A stretch of DNA of 64,000 bases from Microbacterium suwonense (GCF_030296555.1 NZ_AP027728.1:186001-250000), one strand, 5' to 3'; shown: positions 8,382 through 19,041, numbered from the stretch's first letter. Notes: generated by a model from the sequence alone, not told the origin. Translations and numbers: made by a program.

Positions 8382-8831
8382 ATGAGCGCAGTCGCGACCG
8401 CCGCGCCGCTCCTGGTCTACTTCTCGAGCGTCTCGGGCAACACTGCGCGATTCATCGAGAAGCTCGGGCTCCCCGCCCGCCGCATCCCGCTGCATCGCAA
8501 CGATGAGCCAGTCGTCATCGACGAGCCGTACGTGCTGGTCACCCCCACCTACGGAGGCGGCCAGGGGCGCGGTGAGGAGAAGGGCGCGGTTCCCAAGCAG
8601 GTCATCCGGTTCCTCAACGACGAGCACAACCGAAGCCTGATCCGCGGAGTCATCTCCGCGGGAAACACCAACTTCGGCGAGTCCTTCTGCCTCGCCGGAG
8701 AGATCGTGAGCCGCAAGTGCAAGGTGCCGCACTTGTACCGGCTGGAAGTATTCGGCACACCGGATGATGTTGATCGCGTGAGCGACGGATTGGAACGATG
8801 GTGGACACCGCAGTTGACGAGCAGACAGTGA
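8382..8831 (+). CDS. nrdI: Flavodoxin-like activator NrdI
   Basis: A 149-aa NrdI: FMN-binding flavodoxin fold with the phosphate-binding loop [12 protein letters not shown] near residues 14-25 and the TPTYGGG and NTNFGE loops around the flavin. NrdI produces the oxidant that assembles the dimanganese-tyrosyl radical cofactor of NrdF. Second gene of the operon; its 3' end overlaps the nrdE start by 34 bases, so translation is likely coupled. Confidence 0.96.
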   Translation: MSAVATAAPLLVYFSSVSGNTARFIEKLGLPARRIPLHRNDEPVVIDEPYVLVTPTYGGGQGRGEEKGAVPKQVIRFLNDEHNRSLIRGVISAGNTNFGESFCLAGEIVSRKCKVPHLYRLEVFGTPDDVDRVSDGLERWWTPQLTSRQ

Positions 8832-10972
8832 CCGAGCAGGTCGCGTTCAAGGTCAACCCCGCGTACGAGGGGCTGGACTATCACGCGCTGAACGCGATGC
8901 TGAACCTGTACGACGCGGACGGGAAGATCCAGTTCGACGCAGACAAGCGCGCCGCACGGGAGTACTTCCTGCAGCACGTGAACCAGAACACGGTGTTCTT
9001 CCACTCGCTCAAGGAGCGGCTGGACTACCTGGTCGAGAAGGAGTACTACGAGGGTGCTGTCCTCGACCAGTACTCCTTCGAGTTCATCCAGAAGATCAAC
9101 GACTTCGCCTACTCGAAGAAGTTCCGCTTCGAGACCTTCCTCGGCGCGTTCAAGTACTACACCAGCTACACGCTGAAGACCTTCGATGGCAAGCGCTACC
9201 TGGAGCGCTTCGAGGATCGCGTCGTGATGACCGCCCTCGCGCTCGCCGAGGGCGACGAGCAGGTGGCGCTCGACCTGGTCGACGAGATCATCTCAGGCCG
9301 CTTCCAGCCGGCCACGCCCACCTTCCTCAACGCAGGCAAGGCGCAGCGTGGCGAACTCGTCAGCTGCTTCCTGCTGCGCATCGAAGACAACATGGAGTCG
9401 ATCGCCCGCGGCATCAACTCCTCGCTGCAGCTGAGCAAGCGCGGCGGCGGCGTCGCCCTGCTGCTGAGCAACATCCGCGAGTCCGGTGCGCCGATCAAGC
9501 AGATCGAGAACCAGTCATCCGGCATCATCCCGGTGATGAAGCTGCTCGAAGACAGCTTCAGCTACGCCAACCAGCTCGGCGCCCGCCAGGGTGCCGGCGC
9601 GGTGTACCTCAACGCGCATCACCCCGACATCATGCGGTTCCTGGACACCAAGCGCGAGAACGCCGACGAGAAGATCCGTATCAAGACGCTCTCCCTCGGC
9701 GTCGTCGTGCCCGACATCACGTTCGAGCTGGCCAAGAACGGCGAGGACATGTACCTCTTCTCGCCGTACGACGTCGAGAAGGTCTACGGAGTGCCGTTCG
9801 GCGACATCTCTGTCACCGAGAAGTACCGCGAGATGGTCGACGACGCGCGCATCAAGAAGACCAAGATCAACGCGCGCGAGTTCTTCCAGACCATCGCCGA
9901 GATCCAGTTCGAGTCGGGCTACCCGTACATCATGTTCGAGGACACGGTGAACAAGGCCAACCCGATCAAGGGCCGCATCAACATGTCCAACCTGTGCAGC
10001 GAGATCCTGCAGGTGAACACACCCACCACGTACAACACCGACCTGTCGTACGACCAGATCGGCAAGGACATCTCCTGCAACCTCGGTTCGATGAACATCG
10101 CCCTGGCGATGGACGCCGACGACCTCGGAAAGACCGTCGAGACCGCCATCCGTGCCCTCACCGCGGTGAGCACACAGAGCCACATCAGCTCGGTGCGCTC
10201 CATCGAGGACGGCAACGACCGCTCGCACGCCATCGGACTGGGGCAGATGAACCTGCACGGCTACCTGGCCCGCGAGCACGTGTTCTACGGGTCGGAAGAG
10301 GGAATCGACTTCACGAACATCTACTTCTACACGGTGCTGTTCCACGCGCTGCGCGCCTCGAACCGGCTCGCGATCGAGCGTGGCGAGACCTTCGACGGCT
10401 TCGAGGACTCGACGTATGCGTCGGGGGCGTTCTTCGATAAGTACATCGAGAAGGCGTGGGTGCCTGAGACCGAGAAGGTCAAGGAGCTGTTCGCCGGCAA
10501 GCACATCCCGACCCAGGAGGACTGGGCCGAGCTGCGTGACAGCATCCAGAAGCACGGCATCTACAACCAGAACCTGCAGGCGGTGCCGCCGACCGGATCC
10601 ATCTCCTACATCAACAACTCGACCTCGTCGATCCACCCGATCGCGTCGAAGATCGAGATCCGCAAGGAGGGCAAGCTCGGTCGTGTCTACTACCCGGCAC
10701 CGTTCATGACGAACGACAACCTGGAGTACTACCAGGACGCGTACGAGATCGGCTACGAGAAGGTCATCGACACCTACGCCGCCGCCACGCAGCACGTCGA
10801 CCAGGGCCTGTCGCTGACGCTGTTCTTCAAGGACACCGCCACCACCCGCGACATCAACAAGGCGCAGATCTACGCCTGGCGCAAGGGCATCAAGACGATC
10901 TACTACATCCGTCTGCGGCAGATGGCGCTCGAGGGGACCGACATGTCCGAGTGCGTCAGCTGCATGTTGTGA
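8798..10972 (+). CDS. nrdE: Class Ib ribonucleotide reductase, large subunit NrdE
   Basis: A 724-aa alpha subunit of class Ib ribonucleotide reductase, which reduces ribonucleoside diphosphates to deoxy forms. Active-site cysteines are Cys190 (VSCFLL), Cys400 (SNLCSEI, thiyl radical) and Cys427 (ISCNLGS), spaced 210 and 27 residues apart exactly as in enterobacterial NrdE. The C-terminal ECVSCML (Cys719, Cys722) is the shuttle pair reduced by NrdH. ATG at 8798 with GGAA just upstream. Downstream neighbour is nrdF after a 43-bp gap. Confidence 0.98.
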   Translation: MVDTAVDEQTVTEQVAFKVNPAYEGLDYHALNAMLNLYDADGKIQFDADKRAAREYFLQHVNQNTVFFHSLKERLDYLVEKEYYEGAVLDQYSFEFIQKINDFAYSKKFRFETFLGAFKYYTSYTLKTFDGKRYLERFEDRVVMTALALAEGDEQVALDLVDEIISGRFQPATPTFLNAGKAQRGELVSCFLLRIEDNMESIARGINSSLQLSKRGGGVALLLSNIRESGAPIKQIENQSSGIIPVMKLLEDSFSYANQLGARQGAGAVYLNAHHPDIMRFLDTKRENADEKIRIKTLSLGVVVPDITFELAKNGEDMYLFSPYDVEKVYGVPFGDISVTEKYREMVDDARIKKTKINAREFFQTIAEIQFESGYPYIMFEDTVNKANPIKGRINMSNLCSEILQVNTPTTYNTDLSYDQIGKDISCNLGSMNIALAMDADDLGKTVETAIRALTAVSTQSHISSVRSIEDGNDRSHAIGLGQMNLHGYLAREHVFYGSEEGIDFTNIYFYTVLFHALRASNRLAIERGETFDGFEDSTYASGAFFDKYIEKAWVPETEKVKELFAGKHIPTQEDWAELRDSIQKHGIYNQNLQAVPPTGSISYINNSTSSIHPIASKIEIRKEGKLGRVYYPAPFMTNDNLEYYQDAYEIGYEKVIDTYAAATQHVDQGLSLTLFFKDTATTRDINKAQIYAWRKGIKTIYYIRLRQMALEGTDMSECVSCML

Positions 10973-10997
10973 TCGGCCTCTGGTCAGTACTGTCTAA

Positions 10998-11996
<999 letters not shown>

Positions 11997-12033
11997 AAGT
12001 TTTCTGAGAAGCCTCGGCTGAAAAGCCTGGTCA

Positions 12034-12075
12034 ACGGCCCGGATCCGCGAAATCTCGCGGGTTCGGGCCGTTTTT
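12034..12075 (+). terminator. Rho-independent terminator of nrdHIEF
   Basis: A 16-bp stem with two mismatches (ACGGCCCGGATCCGCG at 12034-12049 pairing with 12056-12071), a 6-base loop, and TTTTT at 12071-12075. It follows the nrdF stop by about 40 bp. A second small inverted repeat, CCTCTGT/ACAGAGG (12080-12086/12093-12099), lies just beyond, at the presumed ICE end. Confidence 0.9.
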
Positions 12076-12130
12076 ATGCCCTCTGTTCGACGACAGAGGA
12101 GAACAGAGATGACCAGGAATGTCCGTTCGG

Positions 12131-12319
12131 AGTGGCACGTGGATGGCACGCGCACACCTTCCCCATGGAAGCGAGGAGGCCAGCCACCCGAAATTTGGGG
12201 TTGGCACACCGCCGAGGCCGTGCCACTTCGTGCCATAGGAAGCTCGGGTGATGCCCCACGATCCGCGGAAACACGCGGGTTTCGGTGTTCACGCGGATCT
12301 AGTGGCACGGAGTGGCACG
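12131..12319. repeat. Three pairs of AGTGGCACG repeats upstream of the integrase
   Basis: Copies of AGTGGCACG or one-mismatch variants occur as pairs one helical turn apart: 12131 and 12142 (direct), 12219 and 12229 (inverted), 12301 and 12311 (direct). Spaced pairs beside a tyrosine integrase gene at an element end look like arm-type integrase or excisionase binding sites. No protein-binding data can be read from sequence, so the role is inference. No gene is seen in 12076-12359. Confidence 0.65.
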
Positions 12320-12359
12320 AGGGTCCAACCGCGTCCATCCGAGTACACGGGAGGGCATC

Positions 12360-13643
12360 ATGAGCGGGACGAAACGCGAGGCATGGGGCAGCTTGCGCAA
12401 GCTCCCGTCGGGTCGCTGGCAGGCCCGCTATCCCGCGCCAGATGGCGAGATGTACCCGGCGCGAACCGAGGACGACAAGGCGCTGACGTTCGTCACGAAG
12501 ACCGATGCGCGAAAGTGGCTCGCGTCGATGCACTCGAAGATCTCTCTCGGCCTGTGGGAGCCGCCAGAAGTCATTGCGGAGCGACGCCGCGCCGAGACTG
12601 CCGCTGAGCAGTCGCGATCCATGGGTTTCGAGGAGTACTCGAAGCGCTGGTTGCAGATGATCAAGACCGAGCCGAACCGAAGCGGCAAGATACGTGCCGT
12701 CGGCACTGTCCGCTCCTATCAGGGCAAGGTCTCGGGCTATCTCGTTCCTGAGTTCGGAGACACTCCAATGCGGGACATCGACATCGACCGCATCCGCGTG
12801 ATGACAGACCGACTCGACAGAATCCCGGCTCCGCTGAACCCGAGATCGAAATTCAATGGGATCACTCGGCCCGTGCTGATCGTGCTCATGATGATCCTGC
12901 GCCAAGCGGCCCGCGACGGCATCATTCCTTCGGCGCCAAGCGTCTCGATTCCCCGCCAGGAATCGGTTCGCCATGATGCCGACCATGATGAGAGCGAGGA
13001 CATCATCACACCGAAACAGGTGGAGGCCCTGTATCAAGCGGTTCCGGATCAGTGGGCGATCATGGTGCAGCTCGCCGCCTGGTGTCAGTTGCGACGTGGG
13101 GAATGCCTGGGGTTGCAACGGCGTGATGCCGAATGGCACGACGACGGCAGTGCGACTCTGCACGTGCGACGTCAGCTGAACGCCAACACCGGCGACTACA
13201 CCGACCTGAAGAGCGAAGCAGGCAAGCGGTCGCTGAGCATCCCGAAGCTCATGACCGATCGACTGAAGCAGCACCTCAAAGACCACGTCGCAACCGAAGA
13301 CAAGGCTCCGCTTATCCCGGCAAGCATTCGCGGCAGCATGCCGCTCTCGAATACCCGCTGGGGCTACATCTGGGCCGACGTACGCGACAGCGTTGACGGG
13401 CTGCCGCACCGCTTCCGCTTCCATGACCTGCGTCACACGGGGCTGACGATCTTCGCTCAGGAAGGCGCGACGCTTGCCGAGCTGATGCGGCGCGGAGGGC
13501 ATGCCGACATCCACATCGTGCTGCGATACCAGCACGCCACGATGAATCGCGATCGAGAGCTGGCGGATCGGATGAGCGCACGCGTCGCAGCGACCCTCGA
13601 CCCGAGCCTCGCCCGGAAGAAGAACACAGGGGAGGAGTCGTAA
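12360..13643 (+). CDS. int: Tyrosine recombinase (ICE integrase)
   Basis: A 427-aa site-specific tyrosine recombinase that should integrate and excise the element. N-terminal arm-binding region (WGSLRKLPSGRWQARYP) is followed by a SAM-like core-binding domain (about residues 85-190) and the catalytic domain. Catalytic residues visible: Arg in CQLRRGECLGL, Lys in SEAGKRSLSI, HxxR in HDLRHTGLT, His in RGGHADIH and the nucleophile Tyr in LRYQHAT. The start is ATG 12360, preceded by GGGAGGG; an upstream in-frame GTG (12312) falls inside the repeat array and is less likely. Excisionase follows directly. Confidence 0.93.
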   Translation: MSGTKREAWGSLRKLPSGRWQARYPAPDGEMYPARTEDDKALTFVTKTDARKWLASMHSKISLGLWEPPEVIAERRRAETAAEQSRSMGFEEYSKRWLQMIKTEPNRSGKIRAVGTVRSYQGKVSGYLVPEFGDTPMRDIDIDRIRVMTDRLDRIPAPLNPRSKFNGITRPVLIVLMMILRQAARDGIIPSAPSVSIPRQESVRHDADHDESEDIITPKQVEALYQAVPDQWAIMVQLAAWCQLRRGECLGLQRRDAEWHDDGSATLHVRRQLNANTGDYTDLKSEAGKRSLSIPKLMTDRLKQHLKDHVATEDKAPLIPASIRGSMPLSNTRWGYIWADVRDSVDGLPHRFRFHDLRHTGLTIFAQEGATLAELMRRGGHADIHIVLRYQHATMNRDRELADRMSARVAATLDPSLARKKNTGEES

Positions 13644-13701
13644 GCGGACAGCCGCGGACACCTGTGAGGTAACACCAATCCATTCACAGGAAGGCACTGC
13701 C

Positions 13702-13908
13702 ATGAACTCTCGAACTCGCAGCGAAGAGCACGAACCCGACTTGGTCTCACTGGCCGTCGCGGCCGAAAGCCTGGGCGTCTCAGTCAAGACGATCCGGCGT
13801 CGAATCTCCGACGGCACGGTTCGCGGATACCGAGTCGGGCGCCTCATTAGGGTTGACATGGAGGAACTGCGCAGGAGTCTCGTCGTGGAGATCCCAACGA
13901 TGAGATAG
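13702..13908 (+). CDS. xis: Excisionase-family HTH protein
   Basis: A 68-aa winged-helix DNA-binding protein of the excisionase/MerR-like HTH_17 type: LVSLAVAAESLGVSVKTIRR forms the helix-turn-helix, then RVGRLIRVDMEELRR. ATG at 13702 follows AGGAAGG. Position right after the integrase and before divergent element genes suggests it directs excision or regulates int. Small proteins of this type are also seen as regulators, so function rests on context. Confidence 0.8.
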   Translation: MNSRTRSEEHEPDLVSLAVAAESLGVSVKTIRRRISDGTVRGYRVGRLIRVDMEELRRSLVVEIPTMR

Positions 13909-13911
13909 CGG

Positions 13912-14892
13912 TTACAGCGCGCGGTTGGTCGGCAGGACGGCACGCGACGCCCCCAGGTGGATGACGCTCCTCTTGGGGGCGTTCGTGCTGTCAAGCATCC
14001 GCGTGACGTCCGATGCGTTGAGGACGACGCACGCGCTCCCGTCCTGAAGCAGGTGATTCGTACCGGCGCTGGCGGCGGAGGTAACGGGACCGGGGACAGC
14101 GCCAACGATGCGACCCAAGTGCTCAGCCTCCCGAGCTGTGTGCAATGTTCCAGACCGAAACCCTGCTTCAACGACGATGGTGGCGCCAGAGAGCGCTGCG
14201 AGGATACGCGACCGATCCAGAAAACGTTGGCGGGTCGGGCTAACACCGGGCGGTAGCTCGGAGAGCACCAGCCCTTGGCGTGACACGCTCCCAATGAGGT
14301 CTGCGTGACCTGCTGGATAGGGGCGGTCGACGCCTGAGGCAAGCACCGCGATCGTGTTGCCGCTCTCGATGAGCGCACACCTGTGCACGGAGCCTTCGAT
14401 ACCGTAGGCAGCACCGGCGACGAGGGTCTTGCCGTTCCGGGCCAGCTCGCTGGAGATGTCCTCGGCAACGTGCACGCCGTAGGCGGTCGCCGCCCGGGCG
14501 CCAGTGATCGTGATCAGCTGGGAGGGCTGCGCGACGAGAAGCTCTGCACGTCCCGCAGCCCAGAGCGCGTACGGGGCTCGCTCGCGGAGATCGTTGAGGG
14601 CGGCGGGCCACTCTGAGTCCTCGGGTACAAGCACCCGATAGTCGTTCTCAGTTAGCAACCGCGAGGCCACCTGATCGGGATTCGCGCGTGATTGCAATCG
14701 ATCTCGCCAGATTGCCGCCTCGACTCGATCCATCCCGGGAATCGCGGTGGTGCGCTCGATCAGAGCGATCAGCTCCACCCCACCGACTCGCTCAAGGAGT
14801 GCGCCCGTTGTGGCGTCGTTCGGAGTGCCGATCAATGACAGCACTTGGCGGGCAGTTCGCTCATCTTTAGTGAGGTTTGAGAGTGTGGGCAT
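13912..14892 (-). CDS. DprA/Smf-like Rossmann-fold protein
   Basis: A 326-aa DNA-processing protein A-like protein. Visible motifs are TGARAATAYGVHVA (nucleotide-like binding loop), AGAAYGIEGSVHRCAL, GVDRPYPAGH, SELPPGVSP and RFLDRSRILAALSG, then VVVEAGFRSGTLHTA and GAVPGPVTSA, all in the DprA order. DprA binds single-stranded DNA and loads RecA during uptake of DNA; an element-borne copy may protect or process incoming single strands in conjugation (inference). ATG 14892 follows an AAGGAGGCC motif. It converges with xis and its role in the ICE is not established. Confidence 0.85.
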   Translation of the reverse strand: MPTLSNLTKDERTARQVLSLIGTPNDATTGALLERVGGVELIALIERTTAIPGMDRVEAAIWRDRLQSRANPDQVASRLLTENDYRVLVPEDSEWPAALNDLRERAPYALWAAGRAELLVAQPSQLITITGARAATAYGVHVAEDISSELARNGKTLVAGAAYGIEGSVHRCALIESGNTIAVLASGVDRPYPAGHADLIGSVSRQGLVLSELPPGVSPTRQRFLDRSRILAALSGATIVVEAGFRSGTLHTAREAEHLGRIVGAVPGPVTSAASAGTNHLLQDGSACVVLNASDVTRMLDSTNAPKRSVIHLGASRAVLPTNRAL

Positions 14893-15086
14893 GATGGCCT
14901 CCTTCGAGGTGAGATCTCACTCAGAAGGTGTGCGCATGCTGCCCTTTTCGACTCGTGCGGGGTAGGCGTACCCTGGGAGACGAAGCAGGTTCTCAACTCT
15001 GCGGGCCCTTCGGGGCGGCCCTCTCGGGCGCTCGATTCACATGCTGCTTCCTCGGCGGAGATCGACGTGTGACGAGAGGCCCCATC

Positions 15087-15443
15087 ATGATCCGTTTGAT
15101 ATTGACGGTCAGCAGCTTCATCTATGCAGTCCTGCAGCGATACGCACCCACGAACATTGTGCTGGGCCGGATCCGGCGACGCCGTGGCCTGAAATGGGGC
15201 GTTCCCGCGATGCTCTTGGCTGCGCCGTACATCGTGCTCGCGTATTGGTGCTCATCTGCGATCGGCGATGGCGCCCCAGGTTGGCTCAACCTCGTCATCC
15301 TGTTGTGCCTATGGAACGCGTTGAGGTTCGTCGCGATCGGCCCGATCTCCGTGGCACTTCTGATTCGTGTGCGACACAACGAAGCGGTGGCCCTTCGCGA
15401 ACAAGCGCGTCACGAACGTCACGAGGAACTCGTCAGCACGTGA
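15087..15443 (+). CDS. Small membrane protein of unknown function
   Basis: A 118-aa protein with two clear hydrophobic segments (AMLLAAPYIVLAYWCSSAI and LNLVILLCLWNALRFVAIG) between a basic N-terminal region (GRIRRRRGLK) and a charged C-terminal helix rich in Arg, His and Glu. I do not recognise the family. The start is ATG 15087 with GAGAGG upstream; an in-frame extension to 14928 is Cys- and Gly-rich and looks non-coding. Its 3' end is 8 bp from the convergent DUF4913 gene. Confidence 0.6.
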   Translation: MIRLILTVSSFIYAVLQRYAPTNIVLGRIRRRRGLKWGVPAMLLAAPYIVLAYWCSSAIGDGAPGWLNLVILLCLWNALRFVAIGPISVALLIRVRHNEAVALREQARHERHEELVST

Positions 15444-15451
15444 AGGCTGAA

Positions 15452-16024
15452 CTACTCCTGACCAGACACCTCCCCGGGCCGATCGTCGATGCTTGCGTAG
15501 AACGCATCCTCTGCGGCCCTGCGCGCCTCAACCTGTTCGAGCACGAACTGTACGAAATCAGCATCCCGATCCATGATGGCCTGCTCCACGATGTCGACGG
15601 TGCGTTCCTCGCCAGGCCAGACGGTTTGCCGCGTCGGGCGATCCCGGTCAAGTCGTGTGCCACTTGCCGTCACCCAGTCACGCAGACGCTGACGGGCCTC
15701 GGCGAAGTCGCGATGCCACCCGAACGGTGCTGAGCCGTCTTGGTTGGCGTCGTAGGCGCTCAACCAATGCAGGTGGAGTGCGGAAAGCTCCCAGAGCAAC
15801 TCGGGGTGACGATGCCAGATCGGCGGAATCACCGCGGCGGGTAGGCCGTATTCCATGCGGAGCCAGTTCACCCAGCGATTGAGTTCGAGGAGTTCTTCTT
15901 CGAGATCTTGCGATGTGAGGAGATTCCAATTGATGGGATGCGGTGGCTCTGCGACGAGATCCGGCTCAAACTGCTCAGCCTGGATCTTCTCGTTGCCCTC
16001 GCCGGGGACGTTGTGCTCGTTCAT
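15452..16024 (-). CDS. DUF4913 protein
   Basis: A 190-aa DUF4913 family protein, known mainly from actinobacterial plasmids and conjugative elements. The signature is the tryptophan-rich segment LNRWVNWLRMEYGL, then VIPPIWHRHPELLWELSALH and GWHRDFAEARQRL. Function unknown. Last gene of the leftward transfer operon, 18 bp after ssb. ATG 16024 with CGGAG upstream. Confidence 0.85.
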   Translation of the reverse strand: MNEHNVPGEGNEKIQAEQFEPDLVAEPPHPINWNLLTSQDLEEELLELNRWVNWLRMEYGLPAAVIPPIWHRHPELLWELSALHLHWLSAYDANQDGSAPFGWHRDFAEARQRLRDWVTASGTRLDRDRPTRQTVWPGEERTVDIVEQAIMDRDADFVQFVLEQVEARRAAEDAFYASIDDRPGEVSGQE

Positions 16025-16042
16025 GTGCTGCTCCGATCCGGC

Positions 16043-16501
16043 TCAGTACCCGAGAGACGGAGCACCGTTTACGGCCCCAGAGGCTCGGGGTGCGAATGCG
16101 CGGCGCTGCTCTTTGTCGGCGCTGCTCCGCGAGGCGGTCTTGCGGGCGGAGCGGTCGACTTCGTACCGGGTGCGGGCCGCGTCGTGGCCGATGCGCTTTG
16201 CGACGAACTCCTCGCTCTCGACGCTTTGACCCTCACGCTCGTAGCTCACGGGTCGCTGGTATCCCTCGGCAATGAAGTTGTCGCCTTTGGCGAATCGTTC
16301 TGAAGCGCGTTCGGCGGAACGCCCGAACATGACGAGGTGGTGGAAGCTCGACTCCAGTTGCGTGAAGCTGCCGTCTTCCTCGCGGCGGAAGTGCTCCTGC
16401 CCGAATCGGAAGTAGAGGCGCGGGTTTCCGTTAGCCGAGACGGTCAGCTGCGGTTCTGAGGTGACGAACCCCGAGACGGATTCCTGTGTGTGGATCGACA
16501 T
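16043..16501 (-). CDS. ssb: Single-stranded DNA-binding protein
   Basis: A 152-aa OB-fold SSB-like protein: SGFVTSEPQLTVSANGNPRL, then FHHLVMFGRSAERASERFAKGD and EEFVAKRIGHDA in the order of the SSB beta-barrel. The C-terminus lacks the acidic DDDIPF-type tip of housekeeping SSB. It probably coats the transferred or replicating single strand of the ICE. ATG 16501 with AGGAAG upstream. It lies between VirD4 and DUF4913 genes in the transfer operon. Confidence 0.88.
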   Translation of the reverse strand: MSIHTQESVSGFVTSEPQLTVSANGNPRLYFRFGQEHFRREEDGSFTQLESSFHHLVMFGRSAERASERFAKGDNFIAEGYQRPVSYEREGQSVESEEFVAKRIGHDAARTRYEVDRSARKTASRSSADKEQRRAFAPRASGAVNGAPSLGY

Positions 16502-16581
16502 GATGTTCTTCCTGTCTGGTCAGGCGGCCGCCTTTGTTCAGCAGCTGCGACAGGTAGGTGCGCGACCGTCACCTGTGCTTG

Positions 16582-18360
16582 CTAATACTTGGGGTGCCGC
16601 AGCAGAGCCTCCGTCGCCGAACGATCGAGGCGGAGCTTCTCTCCGTCAGCACGTTTCGGCCACGGATGTAGATCGGTGATGATCGGTGGCGTCGATCGGA
16701 GCAGGATCACTCCGGTCCCGAACGGGAGAGTTCGGATCCGATCCGGGGGCATGATGGGGACTCTGCGGACGGAGCGCTGATTGGAGCGTGAGCCGTAGTC
16801 GCCGAACGTGACTGAGTCAGTGAACTCGTCTCGCTCACCGATGAGGGTAGACAAATCTTGGAGGTCGCGAGAGTTCGATGCACCGCCGAGGATGATCTTC
16901 GCGATGCTTGCGTCCCAGATCGCAGCGGCCTGGTTCTCTGACCACTTGTCGCGTGCTTGAGCGAGCGATTGGAGCACCGGCATCGTCGTGATGCCCGTGC
17001 CGCCACCCTCGGCCATGAGGGTTGGCAGTGAAGGGAGCGGGGCGAGGTTCCCGATCTCATCGAGCGCGAGCAGTAGCGGTGGATCCAGCCTCGCGCCGGG
17101 TGATCGTGCGGCCATGCGGCGCGCGGTTTCGACGAGATCTTCGACGAAGGCAGCGACCAGTGCGGCGCTGTTTCCGGCACCAGCCCCAGTCGCGAGCAGG
17201 TACAACGTGCCCCGGCTGCGAATGAACTGCTCCGGGTCGAAGTGCTCGCCCTCAGTGGGGCTTACCGCGTCCAACACCCTGGGGTCGGCGAGTGACGCCA
17301 GTGCGAGCGACACTCCCTGCCAGATACTGTCGCGAGTGCGCGGGTCAGCGTCGAGCATCGCTTCCAACGATTCGGCCCATCCCGTTGCAGCGAGGGGCGA
17401 GCCGGTGAGGATCGCAACAGCCTCGGCAGCGGCCGCAGGGTCGAGCGTCCACCGGAAGAGTTCCGCCGGGGTCCTGTGATCAAGAGCGGCAGCGTGGAGG
17501 AGAGCTTGCAGCGCGACCCGAGTCTTGCCCTCCCAGAAGCCGCCGCCTTCGACGCCACCCGAGGATAGCTCGGTGGCCGCTGCGAGACCGGTCGCCCGGA
17601 TCATCGCGGTGAGCGGATCTTCGCAGCCTCGGATCGGCGACCATCGCAACCCGGCGGGAATGCCTTCGGCCAGGTGCTGCGGATCGAACACCGCGACGGG
17701 GCCAAGTCGCTCTCGCGCCTTGAGCGTCACCGTAAGGTTGTCGGGCCGAGTGGACGTTGTGACGACTGCGCCTGGCGCGTCAAGGATCGCCGGAATCACG
17801 ATATGCAGCCCCTTACCTGAGCGCGGCGGACCGATCAACAGGATCGAATCTTCGACGCTCGCCCAGATCTGCTTGCCGTGCGAGCGGCCAAGCAAGAAGC
17901 CCACATCTTCCGGCTTCGGGTGCTCAAGCGAAGGACGCAGCGTCGCAGCACGACGAAGGAGCGCCTTCGAGGAGGCGCTGGATGCGACGTCGTGCCTGCT
18001 CGCGGTCCCTTGAAGCTTGCGGGGGTCGGAAGTGGCGGCCCGAGTATGGCGTCGTATCCGAGCCCAGACCCACATAATCGCGGTGGTGAGCAAACCGAGA
18101 AGAAGGGACGCTACGACCCAGTAGACAGCTGAATTGAGGCCGGGTGCCCCGAGAACAGCGGCGGGATCAGCAGGGGCAAAGATCACGTTGACGCCACCGG
18201 CGAAACCGACCGCCGGTTGTTCAGCACCAGTCAGAAAGGCTGCGATCGAACCGGCCCCGCGGAGCACGGCAGCGATACCGAAAAGTGCGAAGAGGCCAAT
18301 CATGAGGGCGTTGGTCAGCTCATCCCCAAGACCGCGGCTATAAGACTGGGCGCTGGTCAT
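16582..18360 (-). CDS. Type IV coupling protein (VirD4/TraG family)
   Basis: A 592-aa conjugative coupling ATPase that delivers the relaxase-DNA complex to the secretion channel. Two N-terminal transmembrane helices (LMIGLFALFGIAAVL and YWVVASLLLGLLTTAIMWVW) are followed by Walker A LLIGPPRSGKG, Walker B LLLALDEIGNLAPLPSL and the conserved TTMPVLQSLAQARDKW. Start ATG 18360 overlaps the stop of the preceding gene (ATGA). Typical length for the family. It is the T4CP of this ICE and pairs with the MobF relaxase at the right side. Confidence 0.93.
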   Translation of the reverse strand: MTSAQSYSRGLGDELTNALMIGLFALFGIAAVLRGAGSIAAFLTGAEQPAVGFAGGVNVIFAPADPAAVLGAPGLNSAVYWVVASLLLGLLTTAIMWVWARIRRHTRAATSDPRKLQGTASRHDVASSASSKALLRRAATLRPSLEHPKPEDVGFLLGRSHGKQIWASVEDSILLIGPPRSGKGLHIVIPAILDAPGAVVTTSTRPDNLTVTLKARERLGPVAVFDPQHLAEGIPAGLRWSPIRGCEDPLTAMIRATGLAAATELSSGGVEGGGFWEGKTRVALQALLHAAALDHRTPAELFRWTLDPAAAAEAVAILTGSPLAATGWAESLEAMLDADPRTRDSIWQGVSLALASLADPRVLDAVSPTEGEHFDPEQFIRSRGTLYLLATGAGAGNSAALVAAFVEDLVETARRMAARSPGARLDPPLLLALDEIGNLAPLPSLPTLMAEGGGTGITTMPVLQSLAQARDKWSENQAAAIWDASIAKIILGGASNSRDLQDLSTLIGERDEFTDSVTFGDYGSRSNQRSVRRVPIMPPDRIRTLPFGTGVILLRSTPPIITDLHPWPKRADGEKLRLDRSATEALLRHPKY

Positions 18361-18890
18361 GCTGGCAACCGCTCAGTGACGATGACGCCAGACACGCGCC
18401 CGATCAGCAGGAACTCTGCGTTCCCATCCGCAACCTGACTGAGATCGATAACTGCACGAGCTGTGCCGTCAGCGGCACCTTCCGCGCTGGAGACCGAGAG
18501 CGCGACCGTCACGTCTTCGCCGGGAATGAAACCGGAACCACGGACCTCGATCAGCTGATGCGTTGGTCGATGACGCGCTCGCCGCGTGGCATCGGGTACC
18601 GGAGGCTCTGCTGCCATGCGCTCGCGCCGCGTGGCGTGGACAATGTCGGTGAACACGGAGCCGTCGTACTCCCGCACCTCGACACGAACGGTTCGCTTGC
18701 GGTGCGCGGAGAGCGCATCGAGCAGCTCGCCAAACCGAGCCCTGCTCCATTCAATGTCCGGCGTCGGCGGCAAGAATTCGTGCCCGTCGTAGGTGACATG
18801 CATCGCACCCCGCTCATCGACGAGGATGCTGGCGATCGGAAGGTTGACAGGCGTCTCGAACTGGACTTCACCTGGGCTGCGACTATTCAT
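18357..18890 (-). CDS. Conserved hypothetical protein of the transfer operon
   Basis: A 177-aa soluble protein without recognised domain; translation from ATG 18890 gives MNSRSPGEVQFETPVNLP, and an upstream in-frame GTG at 18920 is possible because no clear ribosome site marks either. It contains a charged central stretch (RRERMAAEPP) and a C-terminal beta-rich region. The stop overlaps the virD4 start (ATGA), so it is probably translated together with the coupling protein. Confidence 0.65.
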   Translation of the reverse strand: MNSRSPGEVQFETPVNLPIASILVDERGAMHVTYDGHEFLPPTPDIEWSRARFGELLDALSAHRKRTVRVEVREYDGSVFTDIVHATRRERMAAEPPVPDATRRARHRPTHQLIEVRGSGFIPGEDVTVALSVSSAEGAADGTARAVIDLSQVADGNAEFLLIGRVSGVIVTERLPA

Positions 18891-18942
18891 GTTGCACAGG
18901 TGCGCGAGCCCCTGCGACACCCGTCGCGCCCCAGGCGTCAGC

Positions 18943-18954
18943 GTTTACGTAAAC
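18943..18954. promoter_or_regulatory. Perfect 12-bp palindrome upstream of the virD4 block
   Basis: GTTTACGTAAAC is a perfect palindrome just upstream of the 177-aa gene and virD4. The cadmium cargo separated this block from the rest of the transfer operon, so it may carry its own operator or promoter. Binding protein unknown. Confidence 0.35.
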
Positions 18955-19041
18955 AATCTCGCTTTCCGCAGGAGCGCTGCACCCGGCAGGACTTTCGGCC
19001 AGCTACCCGTAAATTCGTGTGGTGAAACACAGTCGACGCGG

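Noticed and set aside
9515..10795. 426-codon leftward ORF opposite nrdE
   Set aside because: Val/Leu/Asp-rich mirror of the nrdE coding frame, as expected from high-GC codon bias.
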